Shown here in pieces: positions 22,265 to 35,220 of a stretch of DNA of 64,000 bases. The DNA comes from Daucus carota subsp. sativus (lineage: Eukaryota; Streptophyta; Magnoliopsida; Apiales; Apiaceae): the NCBI RefSeq assembly GCF_001625215.2, contig NC_030386.2, positions 38,691,296-38,755,295 on the forward strand, read 5' to 3'. Within the stretch, counting starts at the first letter, position 1. Every line of letters begins with the position of its first letter. Both the position numbers and the translations under genes were made by a program. The notes beneath the pieces are model-generated. The model was not told the origin of the DNA and did no database searches. It saw nothing but the letters and a program-made list of their open reading frames with translations.

Positions 22265-23323
22265 ATGGATCCGACCCTGTGGAGCAAGCTCCCAGAAGAA
22301 CTCCTAGAACACATCCTCTCTTGTCTCCCTTTGAAAACGTTTTTATACTTGCAATCAACTTGTAAGCACTTCAAGTCCCTCTCTGTCTCCCCCTCTTTCA
22401 TCTCCAAACACTTCTCTTCATCTTCGTCGTCTTCGACGACGTCGTTTTTGCTACTTTCTCACCCGCAATTCACGCACCAGTATTTCCTGTACAACTCGAA
22501 TCTGAACTCATGGCGAGCTCAGGTGCTCTCGCTTTCGTCGCTCTTGCCGGCGTCGGCTACGCTGATCGCGTCTTCGAAAGGGATGATTTGTTTCTGTAAT
22601 TTTGGGGGGAATTGCTTTGTGGTTTGTAATTTGCTTGCGAGGGATTTGAGGGTCGTGAAGTTTCCGAAACACCCTTTTGAATTTGAGTGTTTTAGTATGG
22701 TTTTGGGCTGTGATGGGTACAAATTGTTTGTGATTAGTCAGGATTCGAGGTGTTGTGTGTATGTTTACGACTCGATTAAGCAGGATTGGGAGAATTATGG
22801 GTCGCAGTTTGATGTGAATTATCGCACGCAAGGTGTTTGTTTTAATTCCCGACTGTATTTTACCACCAGGGTGCCTTTCGGTGTCACGGGGTTCGATTTC
22901 GAGACGGGGAATTGGGGGAATTTGAGGGCAGTTTCCCCTAGAGAGCTGATTTTCGGGCGGTTGGTTGGTAATGGAGATGACAAGTTGTGTTTATTTGGTG
23001 GAATTGGGAATAATGGCATTGCGAGAAGCTTGAAGATTTGGGAATTGAGCGAAGGGGGTGCGAGTTGGGTTGAGATCGGAAGTGTTCCTGATATGATGTG
23101 TAGGAAATTGGTGTCGGTTTGTTTTCACAATTATGAGCATTTGTATGTGTTTTGGCATCAAGAGATGATTTGTGTTTGTTGTTACTCTTGGCCTGAGGTG
23201 TTGTATTACAAGGTCTCGAGGAGGACTTGGCATTGGCTACCTAAGTGTCCTTCGATGCCCGAGAAATGGAGCTGTGGATTCAAGTGGTTCTCATTTGTGC
23301 CTCAGCTTCATCCTTATGTTTAG
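22265..23323 (+). CDS. F-box/kelch-repeat protein (At5g43190-like)
   Basis: An intronless protein of 352 residues from the chosen ATG. The F-box is at about residues 4-45 (LWSKLPEELLEHILSCLPLKTFLYLQSTCKHFKSL). It precedes a six-bladed kelch-like or F-box-associated region with GFDFETGNW, KLCLFGGIGNNGIARSLKIWEL and VCFHNYEHLYVFWHQEMICVCC, and ends RRTWHWLPKCPSMPEKWSCGFKWFSFVP. This matches plant proteins like Arabidopsis At5g43190. F-box proteins dock substrates onto SCF ubiquitin ligases through SKP1; the substrate is unknown. Family members begin MDPxLW, so I prefer the ATG at 22265. An in-frame ATG at 22211 would add 18 residues rich in H, T and P. The gene sits between two same-direction group D MITEs (21613 and 24157). 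Confidence 0.9.
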   Translation: MDPTLWSKLPEELLEHILSCLPLKTFLYLQSTCKHFKSLSVSPSFISKHFSSSSSSSTTSFLLLSHPQFTHQYFLYNSNLNSWRAQVLSLSSLLPASATLIASSKGMICFCNFGGNCFVVCNLLARDLRVVKFPKHPFEFECFSMVLGCDGYKLFVISQDSRCCVYVYDSIKQDWENYGSQFDVNYRTQGVCFNSRLYFTTRVPFGVTGFDFETGNWGNLRAVSPRELIFGRLVGNGDDKLCLFGGIGNNGIARSLKIWELSEGGASWVEIGSVPDMMCRKLVSVCFHNYEHLYVFWHQEMICVCCYSWPEVLYYKVSRRTWHWLPKCPSMPEKWSCGFKWFSFVPQLHPYV

Positions 23324-24156
23324 TTCTTGTATCTTCTTATGTTATCTTGGCTTAATTGTAATGTAAATTCGAAGGGTTTTCTCCCCTTTGCTGTTGGTGT
23401 ATATGTTTGTGTATGGTTATACTGAGAAATAAAGTTTTTCTTTAGATGTACGAGCCCGTCCGGAGCCGGGGAGACTAGCCCTAACTCTGACCGGAGCCCC
23501 TAAGCTAAACCAGAAAAATTGATGATTTTTATTTTTTATTTTTACTTTTCATTCTTAGAAACTAACTTCTTCTTTTTCCAGTTAAGCCCATTTGTAGCGG
23601 CTAAGTTCATGAGTTGGAGATAAAAGGACTCGAACGCTGACATTTGCAGGATAAACCACCGCCACTCAGGTGAATAACGAATATAAATTATTATCTTGCA
23701 TTTCAGACCCGGATTATTATGATTTCAGACCCCCTAAGCTAAGTTGTTTTCTGTTGTTATGTTTAGTATTCTTTAGGTGGGCTACTTTTTCAAACTATGG
23801 GTGCTTGGGTATATATGGCTTATGGCTATAGGTGAACTTACAAGACTAACTGACCATGTGTTCAAGTCTGAAAGAATCAAAATGTTGGTATAGTTTAAAC
23901 TTATTCACTTGGAAATAAGTCAGATCTGGATCAAGAAAGCAAATTAGTTGATGGGGAATAACAGTTAGTCAAGGTTCTGGAATAAAAATATCAATAATTT
24001 GGAATTTGACTTTATATATTATTTAAATATAGCAAGTTGAAGGAGACTTATTGGTTAACAGTTCTCCACCAACAACATTAAATCAGAATGTGAATTTGAT
24101 TTTATTATCAATTCAGATGTGTAGTAGGTTGAGGTACCTCAAAGATGATTAGAAAT
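23324..24156. other. 3' region and spacer, with a SINE-like motif
   Basis: On the reverse strand, about 23590-23690 reads CCTGAGTGGCGG then about 30 bases later GCGTTCGAGTCCTTTTA, resembling the A and B boxes of a tRNA-derived SINE. I see no poly-A tail or target duplication. Two copies of a CCCCTAAGCTAA motif (about 23498 and 23729) bracket it. Confidence 0.3.
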
Positions 24157-24439
24157 GTCCCTCCGTCCGTTCCATTTATTTACACTTTTCTTTTTGGGGT
24201 GTCCCATCCAATTCTTTACATTTCAAAACTTACCAAAAATAGTCAATGGGTCCCACCACTTCTCCATTTTTCTTTCCTTTTCACACTAGTTTTACTCCAC
24301 TATCTTCTTTTTATACATTAAAAATCAATAGGTCCCACCACTTCACCCATTTTTTTTTTATCTTTTCCACTATTTTATACATATTTCTTAACCTCCGTGC
24401 CCAACCCATTTGATAAGAAATGGGAGGGGACGGAGGGAG
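24157..24439. mobile_element. Stowaway-type MITE, group D copy 3
   Basis: It starts with CCCTCCGTCCGTTCC and ends GGGACGGAGGGAG followed by TA. The interior AATGGGTCCCACCACTT and ACCTCCGTGCCCAACCCA match copy 2, in the same orientation. The left TA has been lost or mutated. Confidence 0.8.
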
Positions 24440-24666
24440 TAATTATACTTTAATGTTATTCATTGTCAGTGTGATTTGATCTGGAATGACATGTTATAAT
24501 CAAGTTTGGAGATAACGAAGGATATTGGTTTGGTACTGATGTAAACATTTTCTCAATTATTGAGAATTTGTGGGAGTAAATATCAGTTCTTTTTATCACC
24601 CTGCTTATTCTTGGATCATACTCATAACCTGATATATGTGAGCTTAAGTTTGTCGATAATATACTA

Positions 24667-24864
24667 CTCCCCCGACGTTCATTTTGTTCACAATTAGAAA
24701 TTCATCTTTTATACACTCACTTTAAACAAGCTGACAATTATTAAAAATAATATTGTTTTTAAAAATACTGACATAATTCATACTTAATTTATCATATTTA
24801 TTAAATATAGATTAAAATTTTGAGACAAGCAGAACCGGAAATGTGGACGTTAAGATGAAGGGAG
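24667..24864. mobile_element. Stowaway-type MITE, group F
   Basis: CTCCCCCGACGTTCATTTTG and its partner ATGTGGACGTTAAGATGAAGGGAG lie between TA dinucleotides (24665-24666, 24865-24866). Short (198 bp), with worn ends. Confidence 0.65.
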
Positions 24865-24866
24865 TA

Positions 24867-25254
24867 TTAATAAGACGAAGTTTTACTCAGATCATACTCT
24901 ATAAGCTGATATACATGATAACTCAGACTTGTCCCTAATATATTAATGATGGTTTTGAGATGGAATCTTTCTTTAACTGAAAAGGATTGTTGTGGTACTA
25001 GTCCAGTGGATGGACCAGTAATGTACTAACGCGTGATAAGATAAATAATGCTATCTAAATTTTGAATTGGTGCAAGATGGATTAGCCCAGATAATGGAAT
25101 GATTACCTGTTATATCTTCTCTATTTTAAAAGTCGGTGATTAATTATAATTAAACACTGATTGATCCATGTTCTGTAAAGTAGATGATTATTTAATCATA
25201 ATTAATCACCGATTAATCCATATTCTGTAACCCATCGAGCACACTAGTTTTATC
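24867..25254. other. Spacer with partly inverted AATTAATCAC repeats
   Basis: Around 25130-25225, CGGTGATTAATTATAATTAA and TTAATCATAATTAATCACCG are inverted copies, and GATTAATCCATATTCTGTAA / GATTGATCCATGTTCTGTAA are direct copies. No gene seen. Confidence 0.45.
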
Positions 25255-25600
25255 AGATTGCATTCGAGTTAAAGGTTTTACTTCTCTATTTTACTTGCCT
25301 CAAATCACTAATAATGCACTTCAGCAACTTGGATTGCATTCAAGTTAAAGGTTTTGCTTCTCCAATTTATTCGTCCCGAATCACTAACAATGCACTTCAT
25401 CGATTAGAATTCACTTGAACTTTAGTTAACTAGCCATAATTACTTTACTTGCCCCAAATCACTAATAATGCACTTCAGCAACTCGGATTGCATTCGAGTT
25501 AAAGGTTTTGCTTCTTCAATTTACTTGCCTCGAATCACTAATAATGCACCTCATCGATTAGAATTCACTTGAACTTTAGTTAACTAACCATAATTACTCC
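25255..25600. repeat. Short tandem array of about 76-bp units within 155-bp higher-order units
   Basis: GATTGCATTCGAGTTAAAGG recurs at about 25257, 25334 and 25487, each followed by GGTTTTRCTTCT and AATCACTAAYAATGCAC. A larger duplication, ending in ATTCACTTGAACTTTAGTTA and ACCATAATTACT, occurs twice (about 25330-25443 and 25485-25598). Confidence 0.75.
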
Positions 25601-25684
25601 AACAAAAGTTGATGAATGAAATATCAACCATGCTAGCAATTTTATCTTAAAAGATAAAATGAGTGAGTTGACTATATAAACAAA

Positions 25685-25780
25685 TGACAATTTCAAAACT
25701 ATTTTCAGCTCAATGACCAATTTGATACACGATGACAATTTTAAAACTGTTTTCAGCTCAATGACCAACTTAATACATTT
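25685..25780. repeat. Two-unit tandem repeat
   Basis: ATGACAATTTCAAAACTATT with TTCAGCTCAATGACCAATTT recurs about 51 bp later with few changes. The small minus-strand frame over it only reflects the repeat. Confidence 0.75.
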
Positions 25781-26359
25781 AATAAGTGATCAACCCTAAT
25801 TAAACCATAACAATAATTAACACACAGTAATTAAAAAATTTGATGATCTCGCGAACTAACCAAACTATCGACCCAAAATCCATTCGATAATTGAAAAATA
25901 ATCAGAATGATGATCAAATGTATTTAATGTTTTAGAATATCAATCTTATTTTAAAAATTATCTTGTGTTATTATGTCGATTGTCAAAATTTTCATTTTTG
26001 TCAAAGATATAGAATTCTTTTATAATAATAAAATTTATATTTGAGGAAATATCGTATATATTATACAATGATATAACTTTTCCAAATTTTAATCAATTTT
26101 ACATAATAGACTATTATTTTAGGTGGTGTAAGGGCTTTGTTTTTTTTTAATGAATTAGTAATAAATTATGATTTTAATAATTATAATTAATATTTCTAAT
26201 TCTGTTCTTTAAAAAAACAAATTTTAAATTTTTAAATCCTAATTAAAAAAAATACGGTTGAATGCTCACTCTAGAATAGTCGAAACATCACGAGAGGGAG
26301 TAATAAAGAAAGGCGTGTTCGTGGCGTGTGGGTCATCTATATCCCGCGTCCATATCCGA
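25781..26359. other. AT-rich spacer upstream of the polyubiquitin promoter
   Basis: Nothing supportable except increasing promoter-like sequence toward 26360. Confidence 0.4.
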
Positions 26360-26375
26360 TTCGAAAGTTCTAGAA
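26360..26375 (+). promoter_or_regulatory. Heat-shock element of the polyubiquitin promoter
   Basis: The units TTC-GAA, two bases, TTC, two bases, GAA make an almost perfect HSE, with nGAAnnTTCnnGAAn at 26362-26376. It ends about 21 bp before the TATA box. Heat-shock factor binding is expected from the consensus; induction is inferred. Confidence 0.75.
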
Positions 26376-26396
26376 CCTATCTTGCCCACCCCCAAA

Positions 26397-26405
26397 TATA
26401 TAAAT
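26397..26405 (+). promoter_or_regulatory. TATA box of the polyubiquitin gene
   Basis: TATATAAAT, followed after about 60-110 bp by a leader that is interrupted by a 1,022-bp intron. Confidence 0.75.
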
Positions 26406-26516
26406 ACGCATCTCGGGTTGCCCTAAAATTATCTTATCATTTGTTCTTAAACAATTTTCAAACCCTTATATTCATACATAATTCTCTCTCTTTTGTTTTG
26501 ATCAACGATTTTCAAG

Positions 26517-28684
<2,168 letters not shown>

Positions 28685-31527
28685 ATTGTGGTGGTGTGTT
28701 CTAGGGCATTGAGCCCTGTTAAAAATTTCTGAATCTTTATTTGGTTTAAGTTCACATTTTATGTGCCTGTTTGCTGAAAGACTGTAAATTTCCTGTTCTT
28801 GAGGGATATTTATGTTTTTTATATTTTAATGTTTTATGTGGAGCGACCTTTATTCCATTAAAACAAGAAATGTATATTACTGCATGTTTAGATGTGCTTA
28901 TTTCTAAACTTCTTGTTAGTAGTTTGTAATGTGTGTGTGTTTCTGTTTCTGAAAAGGAGAGATAGTAGTATATATCTGGTGGAATTCATCTAGCTTGTTG
29001 ACGTAAAATTTCGTATTAGCAGGCATGACAAATTACTTAAATATTTTGATACTTTTGAGGTCAGAGTAATACCCTTTGTTTTCTTCTCTTTGTTGTGAAA
29101 AATTAGATTATCTTTGTTGCAAAAGTTTAGATTAGCCTTTAGTTATACTGCAAGTGTTGTGTATAACAATTCAGCCCTAGTCTGTAGTGCCTCATGAGTT
29201 ATGAATAAGAAAACACAAGATACATTCTTGTGCCTTGAGGCCAATTATGAAAGGCTTTAATCAAGTTTGCTGAGCTTAGTTAATTTGTTTGTTTTTTCCT
29301 TCGTTGAAGTTACTTAAAATTAGTGATATCTATCTTTTTGTAGTTAAAAAAAAACAAGTTAAATCGTCTCTCAGATTCCTGTGTGGACCTGCTGTTCATA
29401 TACGTTCCTTGTTTCCTTTAGTGTAATAAGATGGCAGATTAGATGGTTTATGTTGTTTATTTCATTATAAAGACACTGGACTTTGTTAAAGTTTTCTAGT
29501 GAGGGGAAGTGTTGAAGATGTCACGTTATCGAACTAAGCACTCCTCATACTACACATTTTAGGATAATTGATATCTGATGACTTCATTAATCAATAATTT
29601 ATCCCCAGCTTGAAATTGAAAGCCTTCGAAACGGGAAATTGTGTAGCTTCATTAGTTAAATGAGTCCATCCCTAGATCGAACCTTTGCTTTAGGACAAAG
29701 AACACTAAAAGGAGAAATTGTTAAGCATTTTATTTCTGTTATGAATTGCTTTATAAACTAGAATGGCATTGTGGGCAATTATATGATGTACTAGTATTGA
29801 GAAACAGGGTGACTCTGCTTTCTGAGACAAGCCTCTGGACTCGGTGTTATCCTGCATATTGCTTCTGCATCAATACGACGATGACTGGTACAAGTCCCAC
29901 AAGATGCCTGAGCTCATCGCCTTCCCTCTTCTAAAGATAAGTGCCCATACTACTACACTCTTGACACGTTACACTTATTTGTGAAAGTCAGGGTAAATTA
30001 TTTTGTCAGTCTCCAGCTTGTTCGGTAGATTAATTATACTCTGAAACGCTTTAGTGATCAGGAGATGAGCATAAAGCATAATGTCACCTCCAGTTTAACC
30101 TGAAAACTTCTGGAAGATATAGGAGGTGTATTGAAATCATGTCGCAAATATCATATCAGTTTTATGTTCTTTTCAAGTAGAATCAGTGTCGTTGATGATC
30201 TTTATGTGTCGTGTGAGTACATTATTGATGAGATTTAGTTCCACTTTTACATAATTTTTTACTTAGGTGTGGACTGACCTCTCTTTGTGCAGTACACATA
30301 CATGTGATATGTGGGGTGCATAATGCAGGAAGCAATTTTCAATTCTAACATGGGAGGTTGCAGAGCTTTGTTTATCTTATCGACTTACACAAACTGCAAT
30401 AGCTTTTCTTGGTCATTTTTACTAGACCTGAGCACATTATGTGTATTCAAAAATTACCTGGGAACATGTCTGGAGACTGGAGTAGAAGACTTTTTACTTG
30501 CAGAACTTGTCGAAGCCTTATATTCCAGTTCCGCTTGGCGCTTGGATCACTTTCTGGAAATTCAATGTCTAGGCATTATTTCTGCATTATAAGGGGAAAG
30601 GGGGTAAGGGTAGGTATCTGTAGCTTTCTTTGACTTGACTAAGAAGTATGTTTTGAGTTTAGGAATCCTGAGGCCTAAGATTATATACACGAAAGCAGCG
30701 ATTAGTCGTTAAATGAGTGTAAATCAATTGATGACATATTGCAGACCATGTAGAAAGTTTAGTGCATAACAGGACTGGGTTCATCGCAGAGAATAAGTAG
30801 AATTAGTACTAATTCACATTTTTACTTCTGGAGACACTTAGTAAATGTAAAACAGAGAATCCGAATGTGTAAGATAGATGGAGGGAGCATTATTAGATCT
30901 TATGTTCGTGCTTGTGTGATATCAGGAACCATGAGATATGGGATATCATGCAAAACATTAATGCATGATCTCTGTCACCAACTGCGCGGAAATTTGACAT
31001 TCAGTCGGTTTGGCGAGTTTAAATTGTGATTTATGACTTAACCCGACTCAATGTGATGAGGTGAGAGTTTAAAATGTCTGTTTGGTTAAATTTTACTTAT
31101 CAAAGACGAGTTATTAGAAATATAATGATATAATAAAAAGTGATTTATGGATAAATTATGACTTATAATTTATAAGTAACTTTTATTGAAAAAAATAAAA
31201 ATTAAGTTGCCGAAAAAAGTACATCCAATTATTTGGAGTTGAAAATGACTTAAATCCCGAGGTTTATACACAGGCAAACAGGCTCATTATCTATGTTGCT
31301 CAAGAGCCGAGCAACATATCTACCTGCATATGATCCCAAACTATGTTGCGTAATGCCCTGATTGATGATGTGGCAATCAATCGAGAGAGCTATCCAGGAA
31401 ATGTACCTGGTCAGATTCAAGGAAAAGCAAAAAAAACTGATACCAGTTACATATCAGTAAGAGATTCTTTTTCAAATCATTCAGAAACAAAATAGAACAG
31501 ACATCATAGCTTACAGTACTTCCCTGG
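28685..31527. other. Long gene-poor spacer between polyubiquitin and ACC synthase
   Basis: It begins with the polyubiquitin 3' UTR. The small open frames (29746-29934, 30311-30592, 30409-30633 on plus; 31377-31697 on minus) have no domain, no codon pattern and no splice partners that I can see. A stretch at 31080-31270 resembles a MITE body (AAATTATGACTTATAATTTATAAG), but ends are not clear. Confidence 0.45.
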
Positions 31528-31536
31528 CTATAAATA
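31528..31536 (+). promoter_or_regulatory. TATA box candidate of the ACC synthase gene
   Basis: CTATAAATA about 120 bp upstream of the ATG at 31656, followed by a CT-rich leader (CTCTCTCTCCCTCTCTC). Confidence 0.65.
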
Positions 31537-31655
31537 CATGCTATCCAAACATCCCATGACTCCAATAGACTCGTACCTCTCTCTCCCTCTCTCGCTACAG
31601 CTAACACACAGACACTGACACTTACTATATTTGTTACCGGAGTCTTAGATATAGA

Positions 31656-33519
31656 ATGCAACAGATGTTGTCCAGGAAAGCTAGTTTTAATTCCCATGGG
31701 GAGGACTCTTCTTACTTCCTAGGATGGAAGGAGTACGAGAAGAACCCGTATCATGAACATCATAATCCCTCAGGAATCATTCAGATGGGCCTTGCAGAGA
31801 ATCAGGTACTTGTGTGATTGTGCAATCCTGTTATTAACAGTGAAACTATACCATGCATGCATGCAGATACATCATACATCAAGTATTCGTTTTAATTCTT
31901 GACTAGGCTTTTATAATTATGTAACATTGAATCACTTTACCTCATGCATGCTAATCTGACAATGCAGCTGTCATTCGACCTGCTGGAATCATGGCTGGCG
32001 AAAAATGCCAATGTTGCTCATTTTAAAGAAGACAGAGGGGGATCTTCGTCGTCTTTATCATCCTCCCTATTCAGAGAATTGGCCCTCTTTCAAGACTATC
32101 GTGGCTTGCCAGCATTTAAGAAAGTGCGTACATATATAGCTCTTGTGATATCTGTCACTGACATCAACTATATACAGAGATATTCTAACCTTGCATGTTG
32201 ATCATGTATGTCAAAGAATTTTGCAACTAATTACTAGTATTTCTATTGATATGAATAAACCAGGAGCTGGCCGCGTTAATGGGAGAAATTAGAGGAAACA
32301 AAGTAAGATATGATCCGAACAAGCTTGTTCTTACTGCTGGTGCCACTGCTGCAAATGAGACTCTCATGTTTTGCCTAGCTGAACCCGGAGAAGCTTTCCT
32401 CATTCCTACACCATACTATCCAGGGTAACTGAATTATACATGTCAATATTGTTAGCCATCTTCCGTTACTAGCTCTCCTAAAACCATGAAATGTTAGGAG
32501 GCGTAGTTACTAATTCATCACTAGAAATCAATAATGCATAACTTGTTATGAACTAATTTTTTCCATTTGATACTACTTCATGTTTCAGGTTTGATAGAGA
32601 TGTCAAATGGAGAACAGAGGTTCAGCTTGTCCCTGTACATTGTTCGAGTTCAAATCAGTTCAGACTCACAAGTCTTGCACTAGAAGAAGCTCATAAAAGA
32701 GCTCTAAAACAAAAACTAAAGGTAAAAGGAGTGCTGATAACTAATCCGACGAACCCATTAGGCACAACCATGAGCAAGGATGAGCTGAACCATCTCCTTG
32801 ACTTCGCCATTTCCAAGAAAATCCATATAGTCAGCGACGAGATATACTCTGGAACTGTTTTTGATTCTCCAGGCTTCATAGGTATTACACAAGCTCTACT
32901 GAATCACAAAAAGGTTCGTGTAGGTAATGATATTTGGAACCGAATCCATATCGTTTATAGTCTGTCAAAGGATTTAGGCCTTCCCGGATTTCGGGTTGGC
33001 ATGATTTATTCTGAGAATGAAGCAATTATCTCTGCAGCCACAAAGATGTCCAGTTTCGGACTTGTTTCTTCACAAACACAGTTTCTACTTTCCAACATTC
33101 TTGGTGAAAAGAATTTTCGGAAACTGTATATGAAAGAAAATCAGAAGAGGCTGAAAGAAAGGCACGACATGATGGTTTCAGGACTTAAAAGTGCTGGCAT
33201 TTCGTGTTTGAAAAGCAATGCAGGGCTGTTTTGTTGGGTAGATATGAGACACTTGCTCTGTTCAAACACGTTTGAAGCCGAAAAGGAACTCTGGGAAAAG
33301 ATTATATCTGAAGCAAAACTGAATCTCTCTCCCGGTTCATCTTGTCATTGTAGTGAACCAGGGTGGTTTAGAGTGTGTTTTGCTAACATGTCTACTGAAA
33401 CACTCAGCGTGGCTATGCAGCGGATCAAGGCATTTGCTGATGCTACTTGTAAAGCGGATCAAATTTCATATCAGCAAGCATTGTACAGCTCCCAGAAGAG
33501 TTCACTTAATAAATGGTAA
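31656..33519 (+). CDS. ACS: 1-aminocyclopropane-1-carboxylate synthase (ACC synthase)
   Basis: Four exons (31656-31805, 31968-32123, 32264-32424, 32589-33519) give 465 residues, the usual length and the usual three-intron structure. The enzyme is a cytosolic, pyridoxal-phosphate dependent fold-type I enzyme that converts S-adenosylmethionine to ACC, the committed step of ethylene synthesis. Visible signatures are [37 protein letters not shown], the PLP-lysine motif [15 protein letters not shown], and [21 protein letters not shown]. After the catalytic core the tail ([17 protein letters not shown]... SLNKW, about 30 residues) lacks the RLSF calcium-dependent kinase site and the SP-rich MAPK cluster of type I/II enzymes. 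It therefore looks closest to type III but with a longer tail. A second ATG at 31665 could also be used. Confidence 0.95.
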
Positions 33520-34008
33520 CTTCATCAATTAGGCGATATCATCATGATCATGAGTCTAAGTACTGTTAGAACTCAATAATAACCTCAATTTGTAACTTCT
33601 GGTTCTATATGTAAGCTCTGTATATACAGACCCTGCTCAATTCCTCGTGCTGGCTATATTAGATTTGCATAACAATTATATGGACTCAAGGAATTGAGCA
33701 TTCATTCACTCCACAACCAAATAAAGTACTGACAGATTAAGAAATATAAAATAAAATAGTTAGAAATTTTTCGACAGTTTGCTAGCTAAATTGTTCAATG
33801 CTTTTAGATTCCAAGACAAGTCTAACAGAGAGCAGTAAAACATGAAGGCCAATATGAATCTGAATCTTCTACTTTTAACTCCAATTCAGCTCTTTATATC
33901 CAAATTCTTCCAAACTTAAATCTTCCTTAGTTCCTGGCAATAAAACATTAAAAATTTAATTAATAAACAATACTTGAATAATTGTATCAAATTCGTGCAG
34001 TTAAATTT
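33520..34008. other. 3' regions of two convergent genes with a 14-bp inverted repeat
   Basis: TGCTCAATTCCTCG at 33634-33647 pairs with CAAGGAATTGAGCA at 33687-33700, one mismatch, with a 39-base loop. It lies in the expected ACC synthase 3' UTR. It may be a chance hairpin or a MITE remnant. Confidence 0.45.
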
Positions 34009-35220
34009 TTAGTGACCTTTTCTCCGAGAAAAAATTCTCCCTAATAGCGGCTTCTTTTTCTTTGTCCTGAGTGAAGGGTGTCTCTCCAGTACATTTGCAA
34101 TGGCGCCATGGTTTTTCTGAAACTCGGGCTCTTTCTGAAGATTCATGATTAGCTCTGGCTTCGCTTCAAATTTAGTTACATCCTCGACATGCTTGACATC
34201 TTTTTCAACCCAATCTTCTTCAGCTGGTCCAGTAATTGATTGGTACTTAAAACATTGTTCTTTTTGCTTCAGCTGTTGAAGCTCGCGCTTTGTCTGCTCA
34301 AGCTCATTTTGTAAAATGGAGAGGCAAGTTGCCATTACCATACCTTCATCAATAGCTCTTTGAAGATTTTGTTTAGTCTCCTTTAACTCTAACTCTAGTG
34401 TCACTTTACAAGTTACATGCTCCCCTTCACTTCTTGCTTTACTAATCTGCAGAAATAATACCATTTTATGTGTAAAGGTCAGCCTAACTAATAACCTTCA
34501 ATATTCAACATCCATATCAAAATTAAATTCCGAACACCTAAATACTACTATCATTATTCAGATACATATCATACACAATACACACCAACCACATATATAC
34601 ATCATCTATATAAATACATATTCAAGCACAAGATTGCGCTATATGAAAAACTTATATGGTGTGAACGCTTAGAACACCATTGTTCTTTGTTAATACAACA
34701 TTCAAAAACTATAAAAAAATCAAAACAGCGTTATGCATTTTTTGAAAAACACATAACCACCGTTCTCACGTACAAACTGTTATCTCGTACAAATTATTAT
34801 CGCGTATAAGTCGTTGCCTCGTACAAACTGTTAGTCCAAAAAATCTGAGGCCGAAATATTATACTGTAATTTCTCTTAATAATTTTCTATATTCAAAGTT
34901 GAAGCTACCAATGTTTAAAGTATTCAAAATTAAAAAAAAAAAAATAAAAAAATCACTTGAAAGAGACAAGCTTTTGTATACTCATACATGCACAAAACTA
35001 GCACTACATGTGATATATTTAACAGCATACAAAAACCCAACAAACCCTACGTGCGTACCTGTTGAACCTTATTGACATGATCAGAGTCTCCAGCATGAAC
35101 TCTCTCCTCAAACAAAGCCACAGCCTCCTTCACCAATCCTAACTTGCCACTTGTCGTATCGATTCCTCCGTTCCGCTTCTCCTGATCATCTTGTTGTGCT
35201 CCTTCGTCTCCTCGCTCCAT
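34009..35220 (-). CDS. Short WEB-family coiled-coil protein
   Basis: Two exons (35220-35059 and 34446-34009) give 199 residues. The segment GLVKEAVALFEERVHAG is the N-terminal signature of WEB (weak chloroplast movement under blue light) family proteins. It is followed by a coiled coil (about residues 55-125, ELELKETKQNLQRAI...NELEQTKRELQQLKQKE) and a basic C-terminus KKKKPLLGRIFSRRKGH. Long family members WEB1/PMI2 act in chloroplast photorelocation; for these short members the role is unknown. The intron (34447-35058) is AT-rich and contains degenerate repeats of a CTCGTACAAACTGTTA-like unit at about 34768-34832. Confidence 0.8.

Noticed and set aside
29746-30633. Several 60-90 codon frames downstream of polyubiquitin
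   Set aside because: Mutually overlapping, low complexity, no conserved motif; treated as spacer.
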